Below are positions 10,207 to 19,408 of a stretch of 64,000 nucleotides of DNA, in pieces. The notes beneath the pieces were generated by a model, which searched no databases, was not told the DNA's origin, and saw nothing but the letters and a program-made list of their open reading frames with translations. Position numbers and translations under genes: made by a program. Within the stretch, counting starts at the first letter, position 1, and each line of letters starts with the position of its first letter. The DNA is from Phycisphaeraceae bacterium (GTDB taxonomy: Bacteria > Planctomycetota > Phycisphaerae > Phycisphaerales > UBA1924), in the NCBI GenBank assembly GCA_019636625.1, contig JAHBXE010000007.1:102165-166164 (forward strand), written 5' to 3'.

Positions 10207-11793
10207 CTACCTTGCCACTTCAATCGCCCGCGTCTCGCGAAGGACCGTCACCCGGATTTCTCCCGGGAAGGTCATCTCGTCGCTCACGCGTTTGGCGATC
10301 TTCTGCGCGATCAGGTGCGCCTCATCATCGCCGACTCGCCCCGCATCCACCATGACACGCACCTCGCGACCTGCATGAATCGCGTACGCCTCGACGACGC
10401 CCGGCATCGCCAGCGCGATGTCCTGCAGCTCGTTGAGACGCTGGATGTACTTCTCCATGCTCTCCCGCCGGGCGCCGGGTCGGGCCGACGACACCGCGTC
10501 CGCGGCCATCACGATGGGCGTGTAGAAACTCGTGGACGGGATGTCCGCGTGGTGCCCCCCGATCGCGTTGAGCACCGGCTCCTTCTCGCCGTACTGCCGC
10601 GCAAAGTCCATCCCGATCTTGGGGTGCCCGCCCTCCATCTCGTGGTCCATCGCCTTGCCGATGTCGTGCAGGAACCCGCAGCGACGCGCGATGGTCCCGT
10701 CGAGCCCGAGTTGATCCGCGATGATCTGGCACAGGTACGCCACCTCGATCGAGTGCCGCAGCACGTTCTGCCCGTAACTCGTGCGGAAGTGCAGCTTCCC
10801 CATCGCCTCCACGATCTTCGGATGCACGCCCCGAAGGTTCACCTCCAGAATCGCATCCTTCCCGAACTTGATGATCCGATCGTTGATCTCGGATCGCACT
10901 TTCTCGACCACTTCCTCGATCCGCGCCGGGTGCATGCGGCCGTCGGCGATCAACCGCTCGAGCGCCTCCACCGCCACCGCTTGGCGTACCTTGTCGAAGC
11001 ACGACACCACGATTACGCCCGGCGTGTCGTCCACGATGATGTCCACCCCCGTGGCCTTCTCGATCGCCCGGATGTTCCGCCCCTCGCGCCCGATGATCCG
11101 CCCCTTCATGTCGTCCGACGGGATCGCCACCGCCCGCACCGTGCTCTCGGACGTGTGCTCCGTCGCGTACCGCTGAATCGCCATCAGCGTGATTTCCTGC
11201 GCCTTGGTCTTGGCCTGTGCCTCGGCCTCATCCGTGATCTTCCGGACCAGCTTCGCCGCTTCGTGGCGCGTCTCCTCTTCGATCCGGGCCAGCAGCGCCT
11301 CCGTCGCCTGCTGAACCGTCATTCCCGTGATCCGGAGCAGCTGCTCTCGCTGCTGCGCCAGGCTCGCCTCGAGTTCGGCCTTCTGCTTCTCCATGGCCTC
11401 CGCCCGTGCCGCAACAGCCTTCTCCGATCGAGCCAGCGCTGCCTCCCGCTGCGCCAGGGCCTCTTCCTTGCGTTCAAACGCATCTTCCCGCTTGGCCAGA
11501 CGCCGCTCGTTCTCCCGGACCTCCGCCTTCGCCGTCTCGATCTCCGCGTCCGCCTTCTCTTTCCGCGCCAACGCCGCCCGTTCGGCCTCCAGCCGGCTCT
11601 TCTCCGCGGCGTTCTTCGACTCGGTTTCCGCTTCCGCGCGTATCCGCGCCGCCTGTTCACGGGCGTTGCCGATCGTCTTGCCCGCCACCAGGCGGCTGAT
11701 GACCAGTGCACCCGCGGCCCCAACCACAACAGCCACGAGCCCGATGGCCGCCGCGGCTAGATCGCTCACCTGCGCAAGAGTGATTTCAAGCAT
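10207..11793 (-). CDS. rny: Ribonuclease Y
   Basis: Membrane-anchored endoribonuclease that starts mRNA decay. An N-terminal transmembrane helix (about 12-33) is followed by a long charged coiled coil (about 40-200), a KH domain (IPSDDMKGRIIGREGRNIRA) and an HD domain with RRCGFLHDIGKAMDHEMEG. The usual family C-terminus FPGEIRVTVLRE is present. Length 528 is typical. The first ATG at 11793 places the membrane helix correctly. Confidence 0.96.
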   Translation of the reverse strand: MLEITLAQVSDLAAAAIGLVAVVVGAAGALVISRLVAGKTIGNAREQAARIRAEAETESKNAAEKSRLEAERAALARKEKADAEIETAKAEVRENERRLAKREDAFERKEEALAQREAALARSEKAVAARAEAMEKQKAELEASLAQQREQLLRITGMTVQQATEALLARIEEETRHEAAKLVRKITDEAEAQAKTKAQEITLMAIQRYATEHTSESTVRAVAIPSDDMKGRIIGREGRNIRAIEKATGVDIIVDDTPGVIVVSCFDKVRQAVAVEALERLIADGRMHPARIEEVVEKVRSEINDRIIKFGKDAILEVNLRGVHPKIVEAMGKLHFRTSYGQNVLRHSIEVAYLCQIIADQLGLDGTIARRCGFLHDIGKAMDHEMEGGHPKIGMDFARQYGEKEPVLNAIGGHHADIPSTSFYTPIVMAADAVSSARPGARRESMEKYIQRLNELQDIALAMPGVVEAYAIHAGREVRVMVDAGRVGDDEAHLIAQKIAKRVSDEMTFPGEIRVTVLRETRAIEVAR

Positions 11794-12298
11794 GATCCGG
11801 CGCTCCTCGTGCGGGAAGTGGTCACGCCGCTTCCCGCTCGATTCACGCCTGCGACACGATGCGACAACTCACGCCGCCCTACGCGGGAGAGCCGCCCCGG
11901 AAATCCGCTCGATGTGCCTGATCCTGAGCGTGCACGCCCGCTCCCTGATCCCACACGGGATCGGGCGCGAACTTGGAATTCCTTCGGCCGCACGCCATCA
12001 TCGCCAACCCTTCATCGCAATCGCCCGGGGGAGGAACCCGGCGATAACTCATTCGGACTCGAGCCGGACCAACCGCTCCCGGCCCGCAAGGCAAGCACCA
12101 AACTGATTCCCGGTCACAGCACCTTTCACAGGCATGACCGAGTGCGAATGATAGTCGAACCCCCCACCCTTCGTAAACACAATATGAACATCCGATCCCT
12201 TGGCCCCGTCTTGCACAGGAGCGACCAGTATCGGACCGAATAGAGTGTCGGGCTTCCCTTCATGCAGTTTGGATTTTGATAGGAAACGGAACCGCGCC
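11794..12298. other. 505-bp intergenic region with an orphan minus-strand reading frame
   Basis: No convincing gene lies between rny and the lipoprotein at 12299. On the minus strand, 12300 down to 12049 reads as an 83-residue frame. Its composition looks protein-like (for example DVHIVFTKGGGFDYHSHS), but its codons end in A or T far more often than those of neighbouring genes, and no ribosome-binding site is visible. It could be a decayed or acquired fragment. Divergent promoters for rny and the lipoprotein should lie here, but I could not place them. Confidence 0.35.
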
Positions 12299-13144
12299 AT
12301 GACGAGCGTTCGATCACTCTGCCTGCCGCTCTGCGTGCTCGCCTGCGTGCTCCTTCTCGGGGGGTGCCAGCGATCTTCCAGCTTCACTGTCAAGGTGGAA
12401 GGCATGAAGGTCCCGCGCGAGTACCCGCTCTGGGTCGACATTTCCAACTGGAACGGCGAGATCCAGGTCGTCGCCAACGACCGCTACTCCCAGCCCGAAG
12501 TCCGCGCCCGCGTCCGGGCCTTGAGCGACGCCGCCCCCCGGTCCGCCGAGGACCTCCGCAAGACCGTCCGCGTCCGTGCGATCTCGAACGAAGAAGCCGG
12601 CAAGCGCGTTCTTCGAGTGCAGGGAGACGCCGCGGCATCTCCAACGCCCCCGGTTGCCCTGGACCTTCAGGTCCGCGTCCCGCGCTCGTGGGGAGTCCGC
12701 ATCGTCAACAGCGGCGGCACCGTCGAGCTGGTCGGCGTCGCCGGTCCCATCGATGTCCAGAATGGGTCACCGGGCAAGCCGGGCGGCTCCATCGACGTCC
12801 GGACCGGGCGAGCCATCACCGAGCCCGTCACCCTCATCACCCAGAACGGAACCATCCAGTATCTCGTCGGCCCCGGATCAACCGGCAAGATCGAAGCCAC
12901 CACGACCGAAGGCATGCCCTTCGTCGACGCCAGGGTGGGAACTGTGTCCGGCGTGAACTACCAGGGCAACTTGTGGCGTGGGAACCTGGGCGACGCCCGC
13001 AACCCGATCCTCCTCCGCACGCACAAGGGAGACGCCCGCATTCTCGTTCTTGAGAACGCGGGAGAGATCGGCCGCGAATACTGGGATGGATGGCCGGAGT
13101 GGCCGACCTCGCCGCGCTGGATCGCCAAGCTCGGCGGCGAGTGA
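12299..13144 (+). CDS. Putative lipoprotein, adhesin-like beta repeat protein
   Basis: A 281-residue lipoprotein. The signal peptide ends at LLLGGC (Cys23). The mature protein is rich in short beta strands and ends in YWDGWPEWPTSPRW. The central part (VRIVNSGGTVELVGVAGPID and ITQNGTIQYLVG) has the spaced-strand look of the DUF4097/adhesin-type beta-solenoid, but I cannot assign it firmly. The ATG at 12299 has AGGAAACGGA 8-17 bp upstream. It probably sits on the inner face of the outer membrane or on the cytoplasmic membrane. Function unknown. Confidence 0.75.
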   Translation: MTSVRSLCLPLCVLACVLLLGGCQRSSSFTVKVEGMKVPREYPLWVDISNWNGEIQVVANDRYSQPEVRARVRALSDAAPRSAEDLRKTVRVRAISNEEAGKRVLRVQGDAAASPTPPVALDLQVRVPRSWGVRIVNSGGTVELVGVAGPIDVQNGSPGKPGGSIDVRTGRAITEPVTLITQNGTIQYLVGPGSTGKIEATTTEGMPFVDARVGTVSGVNYQGNLWRGNLGDARNPILLRTHKGDARILVLENAGEIGREYWDGWPEWPTSPRWIAKLGGE

Positions 13145-13158
13145 CCGCGACCCGGCCT

Positions 13159-14034
13159 TCAAGCGGCCTTGGCCAGCCGCTGCTTCTGCAACTGCGTCAC
13201 GTACCGCGTGATCTGCGCGACGACAAAGTCGCGGTGCGCGGCGTGGAACGCCCACTCGAAGGCCATCCCCGCGTACAGGTTCTGACCGCTGTCGATGTGC
13301 GTGTGCACCAGCCGCGCCGTCATCGCAATCGGCGCCGGGATGGTGGGCATCAGGTTCACCCGCATCCAGAACAACCGTGCACGGTCCGCCGCCGACGCCT
13401 CCCCCCGCTCGATCAGCAGGCCCGCGCCACCCCCGCCCAGGTTGACCAGCCGCGCGTTGAACCTGGGGCCCACTTCCGGGAGCAGCAACGAGTCATCGTC
13501 GATTCGCGAGGATCCGCCGGAGTTGATCTGGTCCATGATCAGCGCCCGGTTCGCCACCTCCGCCGCGACAACGCTCGAGGGATTGATCAGCGGCCAGCAC
13601 TCCACGCGCGGCAGCGAAAGCTCCGCGGTTGAAATGCGGTAGAAGTTCCGTCGCTGGCAGCGCTCGACGTCATCGGGCATCGCCAGGCGCATCGTTCGCG
13701 TCGACCGCGTCGGCGTTCCCGTCCGCGGCAGCGCCGGCAGCACGCTCGTCCTGAACATCCAGCGGTTCTGTCCGATCGCCATCACGGCGATGAGCGGGAC
13801 GCCGGGCGCCAGTTCGATGGGCTGACCCGCCGCGTTGGGCTGTTCGACCACGATCTCGTCATCGGTGACGGACACGATCCGGACACGCCAGATCAAGTCC
13901 GCCTGCTCCGTCGAGTCCGACTGCCCCGTCGCGCCCTTGGAGGTGGGAATGGTCACCTCGATCGCGCCCTCTCGCTGCGCCATCTGGCGGAGGCAATCCA
14001 GCCACCGCTCCGTCCTCGATCTGTTGGCAGGCAC
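13159..14034 (-). CDS. PilZ-domain protein (cyclic-di-GMP receptor candidate)
   Basis: A 291-residue protein with a YcgR-like arrangement. The N-terminal part (about 20-120) is beta-rich. It is followed by a PilZ domain whose RxxxR motif reads CQRRNFYRIS and whose second motif reads LVNLGGGGAGL, where the usual (D/N)xSxxG serine is replaced by glycine. The GTG at 14034 is preferred over the earlier ATG at 14139 because GGAGAGGGGGAA lies 4-15 bp upstream of it. It probably binds cyclic-di-GMP and may link to the pilus operon further downstream. The serine change could weaken binding. Confidence 0.78.
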   Translation of the reverse strand: MPANRSRTERWLDCLRQMAQREGAIEVTIPTSKGATGQSDSTEQADLIWRVRIVSVTDDEIVVEQPNAAGQPIELAPGVPLIAVMAIGQNRWMFRTSVLPALPRTGTPTRSTRTMRLAMPDDVERCQRRNFYRISTAELSLPRVECWPLINPSSVVAAEVANRALIMDQINSGGSSRIDDDSLLLPEVGPRFNARLVNLGGGGAGLLIERGEASAADRARLFWMRVNLMPTIPAPIAMTARLVHTHIDSGQNLYAGMAFEWAFHAAHRDFVVAQITRYVTQLQKQRLAKAA

Positions 14035-14271
14035 GCTTCCCCCTCTCCATCGCAAGACACCGCGGCCTCTCTCGCCGCTTCGCACAGCATCGGGTCCGGT
14101 GCCCGAACCCTTGAGCACGCCTCGCACAGCGCGGCTCAAACGGACTCCGATAACGCCCGGGCCGAACCCCGCGACCTGAATACTCCCTCCAGTTCAACAA
14201 CACATCCCCCCCTTCTCCCGCTCCCGCCGCAAGCCCGAGTTCCCCCACCCCGGCCCCCACACCCGTTTCCC

Positions 14272-16521
14272 CTAACTCTCGCGAGTCCGCCTCCTCCAAT
14301 CCCGCACCCGTCTGGCCGCCGATTCAAGCTCTCGCCGCTCCTCTCCGGATACGGACTCCCCGCGATAGACCTCGCGGTACATCGCACGCGTGACCCGCTC
14401 CACATCCGCCGCCAGTTGAGCATCTATCCCGCTCAGTTCCGCCGCATGCGCCAAGGGCGGGCGCCACTCCGGCTTGCCCAGCCCCCGCTTTTGCAGCCAC
14501 CGCAGCATCCAGGCGTAGGCGCCCGTGCTGATCTCACCCCGCGGAGAAGCGACCCCGCGGCGACGCATTCCACGCGGGCCGCTCCGCCCCCGACCCAGCG
14601 CCATCCGCAGCAGAACCTGAAACGCAATACCCAGCGATGCCACCGCCGCGAACACGACCAGCCCGCTGGCCAGCGCGTTGACCATCAGCCGCGGGCCACC
14701 GGCACGCATTCGCTGCGAGAACCGCTCGACGCGGCCAAGGAAGCCGGGATTCTCTTCCTGGTTGGGCCCGAGCAGGCTCTGGCGCGTCTGCTCGTTGAAC
14801 GCAACGAACGAGGAGTTCCACGCATATTCCATCGCCTCCAGCGCCTGCCGCAGACGCCCCATCAGGCCCGGCGCCGCCCGGTGGATGCGGTCCAGCGCCG
14901 CCGGCGGTGTGGGATCAAAGAGCCGCCACCTCGCCCCGACGTCCTCGACCTCCACCCACGCGTGCGCGTTCGCCTCACGCACCGTGTACGCCCCCGTCGT
15001 GGTCGAGAACTCCGTCGCCACGTACCCCGTGACCATCCGCGCGTTGATTCCCACGGCGCGGCACAGCAACACCATCGCCGACGCCATGTACTCGCAGTGC
15101 CCCTGCTTCCGGTCGAACAAGAAGTGCTCGACCGGGTCCACGCCCCGGGGCGGCGCCTCCATCTCCAGCGTGTAAGTCATGGACGACCGCAGGTAGTCTT
15201 GAATGGCCCGCGCTGCCCGGGCATCTTCATCAATCGAGCGAACATTCGGATCGGCCTCGATTCCCGCCCGCGTCAGGATCTGCACCGCAAGGTCCCGGAT
15301 TCGCTCCGACTCGACGTCGAACACCTGCCGCTCCTGCACCGGAGGGTCTACCGGCGCCAGCTCGAACGGCACCGACCAGACCGTGTAGTCCAGCAGCGAG
15401 GAGTCCGACCGCCTCTCCAGGATCCCGGACTCTCCCGTGCGGAAGCGGCCCGTGCCCTGGAAACGCACCTGCGCCGGGGCCCAGATCGCGAACACCGGCT
15501 GCCACTGGCTGCGATTGGATGCACGCGAGTTCCCTCGCACCGAAACCGTCTGCTCAATCACCGCGCCGCGACGCATCTTCACGGGAATGTCGGTTCCCGG
15601 AGAGAACAGGGTCGCCTGGCCCCGTCTCGGCTCCGCCGCGGTCCACTTGCTGTTCTGGTACTCCGTCAGCACCGCGCCGCGAAGGTAGTACGACGAATCC
15701 GGACTGCCGATGTTCTGCCCGGTCGAATCCTTCACCACCAGATCAAGCACGATCGCCTGCGACTCCGACAGGATGCCCTGCGATCCCAGTGTCACGCTCG
15801 ACGTGAACCCCGTTCGCTGGCCCCGAGGCGTGGTCCCGAAACTCCCGAACACGTTCTCCCCGACCCCCCGGGGCATGAGAACGAACACGAACACCGACAA
15901 CCCAAGCGTGCCCACCGTGGCAATCCCAGAGGTCCAACGCAGGCCCCGCCGAAATGTCGACACCGACGTCTCCGGCCCCGAGCCCCCGCCCTCCGCCGCG
16001 TGCACAGCGCCCTTATGAAGCTGGAACAGCATCACCGTCAGGATGAGCAGCGGGAGAAACACCACCAGGATCACGCCCGTCCACAAACTATTGGAATCCA
16101 GCATCGCCGCGATGGCGAGGAACACCGCGAGGCTCAGAATCTGCGCATCATCCCGCGGCGCCCGTCGATCCCCGATCTTGATGATCTGAATCAGGACCAC
16201 CACCTGCGCAATGGTCTCGACCTCCAGCCGCCCCTGCGCCCGCAGAATGGCAAACCCCAGCACGGCAAAGAGCAGGATGTTGACGACAAACCGAGGCAAC
16301 AGAAACCGCCCACCGCTCCCCACCCCCCCGCTGCCCCGACGGGTCGAGAGCCGCCACAACATCACCACCGTCGGACCCGCCAGCACGGCAAACTCCGGCG
16401 ACTCCGCCGCGACCGAATAGGCCAGGACGCCAAGCACCACCAGCGTGAGCGCGCTCCGGTTGTACCAGCGGGCCAGCGTCACGCTTGTTTCCCCCCGCTG
16501 TTCACCGCCCACGGCCGCCAA
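14272..16521 (-). CDS. Transglutaminase-like membrane protein (TgpA/DUF3488 type)
   Basis: A 749-residue membrane protein. Several transmembrane helices occupy the first 200 residues, then an extracytoplasmic beta region, then a transglutaminase-like core. The catalytic cysteine is Cys476 in KQGHCEYMASAM, the histidine lies in ANAHAWVEVED and the aspartate in RLFDPTPP. One more membrane helix (near 645-670) and a cytoplasmic tail follow. The start overlaps the end of the DUF58 gene by 43 bp. The transglutaminase/DUF58 pair is common in bacteria, usually beside a MoxR ATPase, which is not seen here. The substrate is unknown. Confidence 0.88.
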   Translation of the reverse strand: MAAVGGEQRGETSVTLARWYNRSALTLVVLGVLAYSVAAESPEFAVLAGPTVVMLWRLSTRRGSGGVGSGGRFLLPRFVVNILLFAVLGFAILRAQGRLEVETIAQVVVLIQIIKIGDRRAPRDDAQILSLAVFLAIAAMLDSNSLWTGVILVVFLPLLILTVMLFQLHKGAVHAAEGGGSGPETSVSTFRRGLRWTSGIATVGTLGLSVFVFVLMPRGVGENVFGSFGTTPRGQRTGFTSSVTLGSQGILSESQAIVLDLVVKDSTGQNIGSPDSSYYLRGAVLTEYQNSKWTAAEPRRGQATLFSPGTDIPVKMRRGAVIEQTVSVRGNSRASNRSQWQPVFAIWAPAQVRFQGTGRFRTGESGILERRSDSSLLDYTVWSVPFELAPVDPPVQERQVFDVESERIRDLAVQILTRAGIEADPNVRSIDEDARAARAIQDYLRSSMTYTLEMEAPPRGVDPVEHFLFDRKQGHCEYMASAMVLLCRAVGINARMVTGYVATEFSTTTGAYTVREANAHAWVEVEDVGARWRLFDPTPPAALDRIHRAAPGLMGRLRQALEAMEYAWNSSFVAFNEQTRQSLLGPNQEENPGFLGRVERFSQRMRAGGPRLMVNALASGLVVFAAVASLGIAFQVLLRMALGRGRSGPRGMRRRGVASPRGEISTGAYAWMLRWLQKRGLGKPEWRPPLAHAAELSGIDAQLAADVERVTRAMYREVYRGESVSGEERRELESAARRVRDWRRRTRES

Positions 16522-17765
16522 CCCCGGCTCGGCGCAGCGGGGGGTTCCGCGACAGATGCCGCTAGCCTCTTCTTTGCCCGTTCGAGCCCTTCCCCGGGCG
16601 TGAGCCAGCGCTCGACATCTCGCCAGCCGATGTGGACGCTCCGGGCAGAACCAAAGCCCCGATCAACCTCGCCCGCGTGGATCACCACGTTTGCCCCCCC
16701 GCGAATCGCCGCCGAGGGAAACTCCACGGGATCCGCGACGGCCACGTTCAACTCCGCCAGCAGTTCCAGCATCCCGCGAATCGACCGCGCCGACACCCGA
16801 GGCGGCACGACAATGCCCCGATTCGTCCCCACGTCCGACCCGTCGGACTCGCGACCGATCGAGTTTCCAACCCCGGGCACGCAAAGCCCAACCGCCGCCC
16901 CCTCCGAGGCGCACACGCCGACCAAAGACGACGCCATCGCCACCGCTGTTTCCGCGGCAAGCCGATCCCCCGACGGCTCCAGCCGAAGCACGATCCACAA
17001 CTTCCTGGGCGAGGGCGTCGTGTTCTGGCGAACGAGCAGTTGCCCCGTCCGTGCCGACCGCCTCCAGGCGATCATCCGTGGATTGTCCCCCTCGCTGTAC
17101 TCGCGGATGCCGTACAACTCCTCCCCCATTCCCGGCTGCAGCGCCGCCCCAACCCCGGAGAGCGACCTCGCCGTCAACCGCTCCAGCACGCCGCGGCGAA
17201 CCGGGAGCGAAACCGGGTACACCACGATCCGCGCGGGCTGCGCGATCGCGATGGACTTCTTCGCCAGCCCGAACGGGAACGTCGACCACGCACGAACCTC
17301 GTCCAGTTGAACCACACCCCGCCGCCGGGCCTCCACCAGCGCCTCGCTCTCCACCTCGCCCTTGGCCGGGACGAACGGCACGAACGCCCGCGGCCGCTGG
17401 ATGCTCCCGCTGCCGGACGATTCCCCGGGCTCCACTTCCATCACGTTCAACCCGAACGCGGGCACCAGCCGGTTCAGGTTGCGGAGCCGGTAGCGAACAC
17501 GGACCTTCTCCCCCACGTGCACCGAACCCCCCGGCAGCGCCCGCTCCATCCGCACACCCAGCAGCGCCCCGCCGCTCAGCACCCCCGACACCACAAGCCC
17601 GCCGATCGCCAGGCCCAGCGCCGTGAACAGGAGGTTGTTCTGGCTGTTGAGCGCCCCGATCGCGATGAACAGGATCACCAGGATGTACAGAACGCCCGGC
17701 GTGTGGAAGTGGTACCGTCTGCGGATCCCGCCCCCACTCCCTCGCGTTGAACCACTCCCGGTCAT
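16479..17765 (-). CDS. DUF58 domain membrane protein
   Basis: A 428-residue protein with two transmembrane helices near residues 24-65 (VLYILVILFIAIGALNSQNN and the following helix). A beta-rich part follows, then the DUF58 signature REYSEGDNPRMIAWRRSART, which is diagnostic for the family. The C-terminal half has a von Willebrand A-like pattern (KLWIVLRLEPSG). It overlaps the lipoprotein gene upstream by 4 bp and the transglutaminase gene downstream by 43 bp, so all three are probably co-translated. The role is unclear. The family is linked to MoxR-type complex assembly. Confidence 0.9.
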   Translation of the reverse strand: MTGSGSTRGSGGGIRRRYHFHTPGVLYILVILFIAIGALNSQNNLLFTALGLAIGGLVVSGVLSGGALLGVRMERALPGGSVHVGEKVRVRYRLRNLNRLVPAFGLNVMEVEPGESSGSGSIQRPRAFVPFVPAKGEVESEALVEARRRGVVQLDEVRAWSTFPFGLAKKSIAIAQPARIVVYPVSLPVRRGVLERLTARSLSGVGAALQPGMGEELYGIREYSEGDNPRMIAWRRSARTGQLLVRQNTTPSPRKLWIVLRLEPSGDRLAAETAVAMASSLVGVCASEGAAVGLCVPGVGNSIGRESDGSDVGTNRGIVVPPRVSARSIRGMLELLAELNVAVADPVEFPSAAIRGGANVVIHAGEVDRGFGSARSVHIGWRDVERWLTPGEGLERAKKRLAASVAEPPAAPSRGWRPWAVNSGGKQA

Positions 17766-18184
17766 TTCGCCCCTGTCGCGGCCCCCGCGCGGCCCATCGG
17801 GGGCAAGATGATCAGCAGCTTCCGACCAGCGGGCGGGATGATCATCTCCCCGCTCGCCTGGCGGAATCCTTCGGCCTCCGCCACCACTTCGATCGGCCTC
17901 GTGTACGACACTCCCTCGCGAAGCTTCAAGGAAAAGCTCCCATCACGCCTCGACGTCGCGTCCCCGATCAGCGTTCGCGCCGATCCGCCCCGCGCGGAAA
18001 TCTCGGCGCCGTCGATACCCGCTCCCGCCCCCGACAGCCGCGCGTCATTCCCATCTACGACGGCAATGAAGCTGATGTTGCCTGAAATCACCCGCCCCTC
18101 AAGAACCGGCGTGTTGCTGCACCCCGCCGCCAACGCCGCCACCCCGAGACAAGCCGCCGCCCGTGCCGACATCCATGCGCCCAT
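17762..18184 (-). CDS. Small lipoprotein with carboxypeptidase-regulatory-like fold
   Basis: A 140-residue lipoprotein. The signal peptide ends at ALAAGC (Cys22). The mature region (VLEGRVISGNISFIAVV, then GDATSRRDGSFSLKL and VVAEAEGFRQASGEM) resembles the carboxypeptidase regulatory-like beta-sandwich found in surface proteins. The ATG at 18184 has AGGAAGG upstream. It overlaps the DUF58 gene by 4 bp and heads the three-gene operon. Function unknown. Confidence 0.78.
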   Translation of the reverse strand: MGAWMSARAAACLGVAALAAGCSNTPVLEGRVISGNISFIAVVDGNDARLSGAGAGIDGAEISARGGSARTLIGDATSRRDGSFSLKLREGVSYTRPIEVVAEAEGFRQASGEMIIPPAGRKLLIILPPMGRAGAATGAK

Positions 18185-18224
18185 GTTGATTCCTTCCTGT
18201 CACTCGCAACCCGCCGAAACAGGT

Positions 18225-18839
18225 TCATGCCGAGCCCGGCAGTTCCGTCGCCGAGGGCAGATCCTTCAGGCTCGCCAGCCCGAACGCGTCCAGAAACTCC
18301 TTCGTCGTCCCGTACAGGATCGGCCGCCCCAGTTCTTCCGCCCGTCCCTTGATCGTCACCAGCCGCCGATCCATCAACGATCGCAGAATCTCCCCGCACG
18401 ACACGCCGCGAATCGCCTCCAGGTGCGCCCGCGTGATCGGCTGCTTGTACGCGATGATCGAGAGCGTCTCGATCGCGGCCCGGCCCAGCTTGTTGCTCGC
18501 TCGGGCCCGGTGAAACGCCGCCAGCACCGGCGCGAACGCGGGCAGTGTCATCAGCCGGTACCCACCGGCCACCTTCTCAATCCGGAATGACCGCCCCGTC
18601 GACTCGTACGCCTCGTTCAACGCCCCGATCGCCAGTTCCACCGGCTCCGGCCCGGGAAGCCCCATCGCCTCCGCCAGTTTCGCGCTCGCGATCGGCTTAT
18701 CCAGGCTCAGCAGAACCGCCTCAATCGACGACGCCAGGTTGTCCGGGTTCACCACGCCCCGTTCCACGGGCTTGAGGGTCGAAGGCCGCTTGGCGGCTTC
18801 CGATCGACGGTCTTCCTTGACGGCTGTGTTCTCGGACAT
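18225..18839 (-). CDS. scpB: Segregation and condensation protein B
   Basis: Subunit of the SMC-ScpAB condensin. It has two winged-helix domains: the first contains SIEAVLLSLDKPIASAKLAE, the second AIETLSIIAYKQPITRAHLE followed by VSCGEILRSLMDRRLVTIKG and YGTTKEFLDAFGLASLKDLP. The length of 204 is normal. scpA is not seen next to it. The start at 18839 has no clear ribosome-binding site, so its exact position is less certain. It is separated from the lipoprotein gene by 40 bp. Confidence 0.95.
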   Translation of the reverse strand: MSENTAVKEDRRSEAAKRPSTLKPVERGVVNPDNLASSIEAVLLSLDKPIASAKLAEAMGLPGPEPVELAIGALNEAYESTGRSFRIEKVAGGYRLMTLPAFAPVLAAFHRARASNKLGRAAIETLSIIAYKQPITRAHLEAIRGVSCGEILRSLMDRRLVTIKGRAEELGRPILYGTTKEFLDAFGLASLKDLPSATELPGSA

Positions 18840-19000
18840 AGTGCAATGCTACCCGATCGCCCCCTCCCCGTCCCACTCCACACCGAACCCGCCCCGCTTC
18901 AGGCCCGGCGTCTCGGACTGTCCCACTGAAGGTATCGGCCAGACCCGCCGATGCTCGTGATGCACCTTCCTCTTCACCCGGCCCGCCCGGAAGGACCCCA

Positions 19001-19408
19001 ATGCCAACCCCAGATGCCCCCATCCCGGTCGTTCTCGCCGACGATGACGCCCACATCACCTGCGTTGTCGCCATGCAGCTCGAAAAGGCCGGCTACAAGG
19101 TCACCGTCGCCCGCGACGGCGAAGAAGCCCTCGACGCGACCATCCAGGGCCGCCCCGCCCTCGTCATCACCGACCTCCAGATGCCGCGCATGAGCGGGCT
19201 TGAACTCGCCCTCAAGCTCCGGCAAACCCCCGAGGTCGCCTCCACGCCCGTCATCATGCTCACCGCCCGCGGCTACCTCGCCGACGAGTCCCTCCTTGCC
19301 AAGACCAACATCAAGCGGATCCTCGCCAAGCCCTTCAGCGCCCGCGAGGTGGTCAAGCTCGCGGGTGAAGTCATCGCCAATCCAAACTCAGGGGCGGCCG
19401 CGGCATGA
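19001..19408 (+). CDS. Single-domain response regulator (CheY-like)
   Basis: A 135-residue receiver domain with no output domain. The acidic pocket is DDD at 14-16, the phosphorylated aspartate is Asp58 in VITDLQMPRMSG, the conserved threonine is in MLTARG and the lysine is Lys110 in LAKPFS. The start has GGAAGGA upstream. It overlaps the HD-GYP gene by 4 bp (ATGA), so the two are co-translated. It probably passes a phosphorylation signal to the HD-GYP protein or to the pilus. The cognate kinase is not adjacent, although one lies at 31643-33490. Confidence 0.93.
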   Translation: MPTPDAPIPVVLADDDAHITCVVAMQLEKAGYKVTVARDGEEALDATIQGRPALVITDLQMPRMSGLELALKLRQTPEVASTPVIMLTARGYLADESLLAKTNIKRILAKPFSAREVVKLAGEVIANPNSGAAAA

